Assembly (NCBI GenBank): GCA_007922305.1
Contig: ML677333.1
Coordinates: forward strand, 12,936,541-13,000,540
From: Dermatemys mawii
Taxonomy: Eukaryota > Chordata > Testudines > Dermatemydidae
DNA length: 64,000 nt
Direction of reading: 5' to 3'
The notes under the pieces are model-generated. The model was not told where the DNA came from. It made no database searches and saw nothing but the letters and a program-made list of their open reading frames with translations. Shown here piece after piece: positions 57,491 through 64,000 of this stretch. Made by a program: the position numbers and the translations under genes. Each line of letters begins with the position of its first letter. Within the stretch, counting starts at the first letter, position 1.

Positions 57491-58552
57491 ACTGTACTTC
57501 CCCAATTTTCCATGAATTTCAAAAATATTTATCAGTGGTCAGTAAGTTCATTAGCCAGTTTCTTTCACAATGTTTTACGTGGAGCTGTTGATTCTATAAA
57601 TATATATAGTTTTTCAGCTTTCTAAATCTACAGGTATATTTTAAGGGCCCAAATTATATTCTCCAGATTCATAAGTGGAAGGGATCATCCATGTATAGCT
57701 CTCATTTTTAACACATTACTAAGAACCACCCATCACATTTCCCTTACCCACTTTGATGAGCATTAACTTCTTTTGCTCTTTTGTTGCCTTTATCTTTTCT
57801 TTGCAGGCCTTAAGAGATTCTATATTCTGGCTTAGTTTCCTCTCTCTTCTTGTATTTCCAGTACAGCTTCCTTTGTATTTTCAGAGCTCTACATGTTCCT
57901 TTTTGAGAGGAATTGTACAGAATTTGTGTCAATTTTTACAACTTCTGCTGAATTTCATGTTTAAATAACCATTACTTAGCTTATTAATAGTAAATCGTAT
58001 AGAGCCACACCAACAGTTTTGCCTCAGTTCAAGAAAATCCAAATGTATTTGTTATTCAGTGCTGAGGCTGAAAAATTCATCCATAACCTACCACACTATG
58101 CTTAGGCATGGGTTGTGGGGCTCTGAAGCAGTGGGGATTTTTGTATTCCTCAGAGCAGATTATGACAGAATGATGTTTACAAGCATCTTCCAGAAAAACC
58201 ATCCACAATATGGGAACACAGGAGAGAATCTGTCCTATCCAATCCTGCGTCTCTAAGACCGTGGACTTCATTGACCCTTCCTATCAGAAACTGGGGAGGG
58301 AGATTCCAAGGTGAGGACTAAAGGTCAGGGCGTGTCATGCATATGAGTTTTCATCTACGTCTTTGACCCAACAATGGCTCTTTTATGTCTCTGCACCCAC
58401 ATTCTTCCATCTGGGAGCATGAATCATCAATCTGAGTGGAGCAGAGATGGGCGACCAAGGGTGTGGAGAAGAAGATAAGAGCAGCTGGTGCACTGGGCTG
58501 CTGAAAGCAGAATACGATTCTGTGGGTGGAAGCATGCACGTGGGACCGTTGG
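57491..58552. other. non-coding stretch
   Basis: AT-rich. The ORF at 57753-57968 is hydrophobic, of chance type. No feature recognised. Confidence 0.35.
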
Positions 58553-58795
58553 TCAGATCTACACTAAACATTTATGTCAACCCAGCTACATTGTTCAGTG
58601 TGTGAACAATGAGAAACATAGTTAAGTCAAAATAACCCTGCTATAGACAACACTAGGTCAATGTAAGAATTCTTCTGTTGACATCGCTACCGCATCTCAG
58701 GGAGGCGGATTAACTATAGTGGTTGGAGAACCACTCCCATCACTGTAGTAAATGTCTACACTGAACACTACTGCGGTAACAGTTTAAGAGTAGAT
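58553..58795. repeat. Harbinger-like MITE of the second family
   Basis: AGATCTACACTAAAC, CCGCATCTCAGGGAGGCGG and AATGTCTACACTGAAC; parallels 44520-44745. Confidence 0.5.
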
Positions 58796-59479
58796 ATAGC
58801 TTTCTTTTTGCTGCATTGCAACGTTCACTGTTGATTATCACGCATCCATTTGCACCGTAGGCATTTGCACAGCCTGCTTTTCAGGTTTTGCATTACTCGC
58901 CGCCTCATTACTGTTATGCCTCCTGTATGGTGTGTGGTGCGTGATGCATGAGGCTGCATCTGGCATCAGATGCACTCAAGTAGCTGAACAGTGATGGCTC
59001 ATTTCACAGCGATGGACTGTACCTAAAGAATCATAGTGCTGAGCAACAGAAATGCAAACATCCCATCCCATGGGCACAAGCTTCTATGCAGCTGAGAAAC
59101 AGAAAATTGGCAAACACATACTGGAGAGAGAAATCAACTGAGGCAAAACCCCATGGAAGAACATGATGGTAGCACTCAGAGCAGAGCGTATTACACACTT
59201 CCACCACCCGCTTTGTGGTAACTGGCTATGGATATTTTACAACTAAGCAGACTCACTGTGCAGATGCATGCGATCTCTGTGCTTTGATTATGTCCATGCT
59301 TCTGCTAGTTATATACCATCCCTTCCTGCTGTGCCTGTCTGTATTCAATGATTGTCTGCTAAACTACTAACATTTTTCAAAGCGTATGCGAGCATTTTGC
59401 TCAATGTCAGCATCTGTGCTATTTCTCTTTACATTGTGTCATGTAGGTGCCCTTTCCATTTATTTTTTTGATAACCTTT

Positions 59480-60510
59480 TGTTTTCCATGTAGCGGCCAC
59501 CTCTGACAGTAGTCTGACTCTTGGTTGGATATGTAGAATACTGTTATAGGTTGAGTGTGGTGAGGAAGAGTGGCCTTCCTCCAAACTGGAGTGTGAGGGA
59601 CTACTACGCTCCCCGAGGTGGGCCAAGCCAAATCCACCCTGCCCCGTCACCAGAAGTACCAGGACAGGAAATGGAAAAGGAGATCCCTGAATCTCAGTTG
59701 CTGCTGAGCTACAGAAGAGAGTGGACATCTCTTCTAGGGAGCAGATGCCTCCACAAAAGCCCAGCCCCAGAGTGGACCAACATCTTGCTGTCAGGGGAGG
59801 CAGACGAAGACCCTGAGGAGCTGCCGGAGCTACCAGTAGCTGAATGCCCCAAAGAGATGGGGGGATCTTGGACCATGGGACCCTACGCCCAGACTGTGGT
59901 AGGAAGTAGCCCAGGGGAACTAGCCTCTAGTCCAGTTCTGCTACCGGAGTATGAGCCAGTGTTTTGTGGCTGGAATCCCTGCAGACCCAGCAGTGGAACA
60001 CTCCACCAGTGTGAGGGCCCTGGGCTGGAACACGGTGGTGTTGGGTGGGCCTGGGTCCCCCAACCCTATCCCACCTCACCCTGGGGGTGGCAATTCTCCC
60101 CACCCCCTCTTAGGCTTAGAGGCCTGCTTTGGTGCTCACCCTAGACTGCTTTGTTGGTCACCCCTGCCTGTGCCCTAACTGTTTGCTGCCCTGCCCTCCT
60201 TGAGGGCCTTATAGACAGCTACAGCTCTGCCTTGAATACAGGCCAGAGCCCTAATTGCTAGACTCCCTGGCCAGGAGCTCAGCGGCCGGGCAGGATGGCC
60301 ATAGTTTTCCCACCCCTGCAACAAAGGATGCTTCAGACAGAGCATGGACAAGCATTGTGTGTGGCACTGGGAGAAACCTAGAGAGAGATTTTGGGGTGTG
60401 CGCTGGCTATGCATAAGGACACCATTTCCTGTTGTTGGATTCCTCCTCTGTTCAGGGAAATAGGACTTTGTCTATTCTTTGTAAATTAATAAATTTGCAT
60501 CAAAGAAATA
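59480..60510 (+). mobile_element. LTR-like segment with a 207-codon chance ORF
   Basis: Shares GGAAGTAGCCCAGGGGAAC and the following text with 12728 onward and ends after AATAAA at about 60487, so it fits a plus LTR. The ORF 59521-60144 is long for chance but proline- and serine-rich, with no domain, and is the reading of LTR sequence. Confidence 0.5.
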
Positions 60511-61289
60511 CCTTACTCACCAATTTCTTCTCTCAACTAAAACAACTTAATAGACCCTGAAGTTTTGGCTAGCCACCCAGGAAAAAAAACTGTGCTGTAA
60601 AGTACTGCAATGTGAGTTTTGCCGTTTGTTAGCTTCTGTCTTCATTATGTGTTTGCAGACTTTCTGCTCCTCTGTTTTGGATCCTGATAAAAACCTGTGG
60701 CCATATGAGATGGTGTTTACGTTTCTGATGTTCAACACTATCATCTTTGTAGCCTCTTGTTTTAGGACAGGGTAGATGAAATATCACATGGACAAAGGAA
60801 ATGGATACAAGAGGAAAAGTAGGTCAAATTTTGGGCCTGCCAGCTTTAACAGTGTCCCTTTAAGTATAAAGCCAATAAAATCGCTGTTGCTTGTTTTGAG
60901 CAATATCATAGCCTTATCTGACTGACCAATGAACCTGAGTAAGTAACAGTGCAGCACGTTGCTTAGTTTAATGCACTATGAACTATCTTGTGTGTGTAAC
61001 ATATTATTCTTGTTAGTACAATATATTTAGCCCCACCTGGAATGGCAATGATCTGCCCAGGATTCTAAATAAGTCATCAGCTTTAATAGCAAGGTCACTT
61101 TGGAGCTTTGACATCTACTATGAATTCAACAGCTGCTGCAAATGCCTCTTTGAAAAAATCTGGCACCAAAGCCCCTGGATGTAAAATGCTATTATACAGA
61201 AAAGAAAGGTTTGACAGAATTCCCAGGACTCAATATAAATCCATTCCAAAGCTATGCCTACAATCATAGGGGCACAACAGCAGCACTTC

Positions 61290-61510
61290 AGTGTAGACAC
61301 TCAGTACAGTGATAGGAGGGGTTCTTCCATTGCTGTAGTTTATCCACCTCCCTGAGAGGTGGTAGCTTGGTCAACAGAAGAATTTTTCCATTGAACTTAG
61401 CACTACGGGTTAGGTCAGCTTAATGACGTCTCTCAGGGGTGTGGATTTTTCATAGCTCTGGGCAACGTAGCTGGATCAACCTAACTTTTTACTGTATACC
61501 TGGCCTAAAT
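61290..61510. repeat. Harbinger-like MITE of the second family, inverted
   Basis: CAGTGTAGACACTCAGTAC on the left, CCACCTCCCTGAGAGGTGG as fold-back, and GTAGCTGGATCAACCTAAC with CTGGCCTAA on the right. Confidence 0.5.
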
Positions 61511-63640
61511 GTAAGCATGTCTTCTGCAGAGGGAGGGGCCAAATGAATGTGCAAGAATGATACATCCGTGTAGTGGAAAAATGTTCATAATAAAACAAAC
61601 ATAGTGCTGCACTCCTAGAGGAACTCTCCTCTTCTCTTTATGATGCACTGAATTTCAGAAACGATCAGTTTGAAACAGACCTCCATAAAACATACCTAAA
61701 TGTCTAAGGACATTATTTATTAACATCTGCAGTGCCTGGGGATATGGATTGTGGCTGCAAAACCAAAATGATGCCAATATGTTTCCTGATAGATTTGGCA
61801 TATTAAGACCATGCTAACAAATAATGAGGAGTCCTGCTTTGCTTTTATGGATGCCGTTGACTCAAAGCCAGCAGGATTGGGCCTAATGTACTTTACATTT
61901 GTGCAACAATGCTCATTCTATGATCATCATCAGAGAGATTCTTCTTCATAGCTTTGTGCCCCATGTCAGCTTGTGTGCTTACTCATTTCTGTTTTCTCTC
62001 TTTCTTCACCACATATTTGTTACCTTTGGTCAGAAATATTTCCTAAGTGTGCAAAATAAGACACATGTGTATATGAAACGATAGTCAAAATAAACAAAAT
62101 GGACCAGATTCATATTTGAAACAATAGAGAGGTCTAATTTCCTACTGTACAGGAAATCAAATGTTCAGCTGTAGTGGGGCTCCTGGAAGTCATCCAAATA
62201 TAAATGGAAGCTCTTAGAAAGAACAGAATGGCTGGCAAGTAGAATACAAATATTTTAAACTCATGTTGTTTGACATAATGCCAGTGCTGTGTTTCCATCT
62301 CAGTGTGAATGTTGCTATGGTGTAGTTCCAGCAATCTAATTGCCATATTCTGTACAAGTTGAGGTATATAAAGCAGAAAATGTAGACAAAATGAGAATAA
62401 ACTATATTGCTTTAGCCTTGACTTCTCAATGAAGAGATTAATCAGAACATTTCTGTGGAAATAGCAATGATCTTACCCTTTCTGAGATACATTTCTTAAT
62501 TCCTAACCATGAGTTCAGTCTGGTTCTGAAAGAAAAACTCAAGGTAAGAGTCATATGGAGTCAACAGGAGTCACATTGCAGGAAAGAGGGACTGTTATCC
62601 ACTTCTGAAATGCAGTCCCCTTTTGGGTGGAGCATGACAGTTTTCTAACAGCACATAACATTTTAGGATAAGAATGGGAGAATACTGTGTGTATAAAGAA
62701 AGCTACAATAAATGGAAGAACAAAATTTCTTAAAGGTTAACAAGGCATTTTCCTGTCTCCAACACATACTGCACTGTATGCTTCCACGTTGTATTCTGCT
62801 AACAAACTAAGCTGTAGCAAAGATACAGTTTAAAGTAAAAATAATGAACTCATTCCTGCAAAAGGCACCTGCTGTAATCAGTAACAGACTATACGGACCA
62901 CTGATTCTCTCTAGCAACAAATTATATATTTTTACTTTACTTGTTTTATCCTTAATCTTTTCTCAACACACTCATAAAACTGGTATCAATATGCATATGA
63001 AACAATGAGAATATGGTACTGTGTTTCTAATTTTTATGCATCAGTTTTTTTCATGGATATTTCTGAAGGAGACTCCTAGAAAATTCCAGTATGTCAGGGT
63101 TTCCATATGTACTTTATGCACACTTTGATAAATGTAAAACTCACTAAAAAAAGAAATGCTCTGGAGCTCAATTATTTCTTGAGAAAATGAAAAATACTAA
63201 GATTTGTCTCATAGTTCAGTCAGATACATATAATCGGCTTCAATGCCTTTTGTGACTTTAAACTTTCTGGCAACACAATTCAAAGTGCATTAGCTATTAC
63301 TTCTCCAAGCTGGACAGTATAATGGATTGACTACTTACGTCTAGCACGCCTGTTGAGGTCCTAAATGAAATTAGTTTGCTCTTGGACCACATACATTCTA
63401 AATTATTAGTCCACACTGGAAAATAACCCTGCACGCTTTCTTTTGTAAAGTTTAGAATAACATTTCAAGGGTACTTCATTCAGCTTTCTACCTGGAATCA
63501 ATAGGCACTAGAGATACCCAATATCTCTGAAAATAAACCTTTTGGTATTTCATGCTGGGAACCCAAAACTGAGGCATCCTAAATTAGAACATTTTTTTGA
63601 AATGTTTCTCTTGACTTGTCTCCCTCAACATATCCATCTG
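61511..63640. other. AT-rich non-coding stretch
   Basis: No gene or defined repeat recognised in about 2.1 kb. Confidence 0.35.
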
Positions 63641-63745
63641 GTAAATGATTATAATAGTATTTATCTATTCAAAGAGGGGTGGTGAAGGTTAGTAAATGTT
63701 TGTAAACTGCTTTGAGATTGCAGGATAAAAGGCATTAAGTAAGTA
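63640..63745 (+). repeat. MIR-type SINE 3' end
   Basis: TGTTTGTAAACTGCTTTGAG and AGGATAAAAGGCATTAAGTAAG match the MIR 3' tail. The last 250 bp of the window show nothing more. Confidence 0.55.
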
Positions 63746-64000
63746 TTACTACCTGTTTGGATTTTGTCTAAATTCCAGAAAACTTACTGGAATCCAAGAA
63801 CAATTTTTATATTCAAATGCACTGGGAATTTATCAGCAGATGGAGAGTCTCTCAGAATACCTTGTTCCCTTACACAAAGATGTCAAAAATGTATCAGAAG
63901 GCATTTCTTCTTTAGGATTCCCAAATTTGTACGCCTGATCCCAACTGATTCAGAAAAGAGTCCATTGTCCCATACCCACAGATCTTGGCTTTTAAGAAGT

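Noticed and set aside
59521..60144. 207-codon ORF as a host gene
   Set aside because: It lies in LTR-like sequence repeated at 12.7 kb, is Pro/Ser-rich and has no domain.

Overview
The window looks like nuclear DNA of a sauropsid, most probably a turtle. It has one intact vertebrate gene in a sea of dispersed repeats typical of turtles and crocodilians: many CR1 LINE fragments, Harbinger-type palindromic MITEs, hAT MITEs, several kinds of retroviral or gypsy-like LTR, and old MIR-type SINEs. No bacterial, plastid or viral genome is present, and I see no operon, CRISPR array or RNA gene. The turtle assignment rests on recognising repeat families and was not tested.

The only confidently intact host gene is KCNF1 (Kv5.1, an electrically silent voltage-gated potassium channel subunit). 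It is a single uninterrupted 487-codon ORF on the minus strand at 3364-4827. No other host exon could be supported, so the rest behaves as a gene-poor, transposon-rich region.

Layout. 0.4-1.8 kb: LTR. 3.4-4.8 kb: KCNF1. 6.0-9.0 kb: CR1 split by a second LTR. 9.0-10.6 kb: hAT MITEs, a microsatellite and a GC-rich repeat. 11.0-13.2 kb: overlapping LTR remains. 13.4-14.3 kb: a pogo/Tigger-like MITE and a hAT MITE. 17.4-18.7 kb: a nest of a CR1, a hAT MITE and a retroposon, beside another hAT MITE. 20.0-23.7 kb: CR1 copies, one split by a solo LTR with a perfect 5-bp target duplication. 25.5-27.4 kb: a nearly intact transposase-like gene (one frameshift, one stop) with a cluster of ATTGCATCA-type sites just upstream. 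28.1-30.3 kb: LTRs. 30.8-31.5 kb: antisense CR1. 31.9-32.7 kb: GC-rich repeat. 41.9-44.7 kb: MITEs and an LTR. 47.2-47.8 kb: solo LTR. 48.6-52.6 kb: a decayed two-gene Harbinger transposon (Myb/SANT-like gene on plus, DDE transposase on minus). 53.1 kb: CpG-rich MITE with TA duplication. 54.4-55.4 kb: MITE and CR1. 56.6-57.5 kb and 59.5-60.5 kb: LTR-like segments. The remaining stretches are AT-rich non-coding DNA in which I recognise nothing.

The elements do not act together as a pathway. The sequence is best read as a chronology: old MIR and CR1 copies, interrupted by LTR and DNA-transposon insertions whose target-site duplications can still be read. The most interesting items are the unassigned transposase-like gene with its upstream motif cluster, the Harbinger transposase in which two catalytic aspartates appear as alanine, and the same 8-bp target duplication flanking two different hAT MITEs about 350 bp apart.
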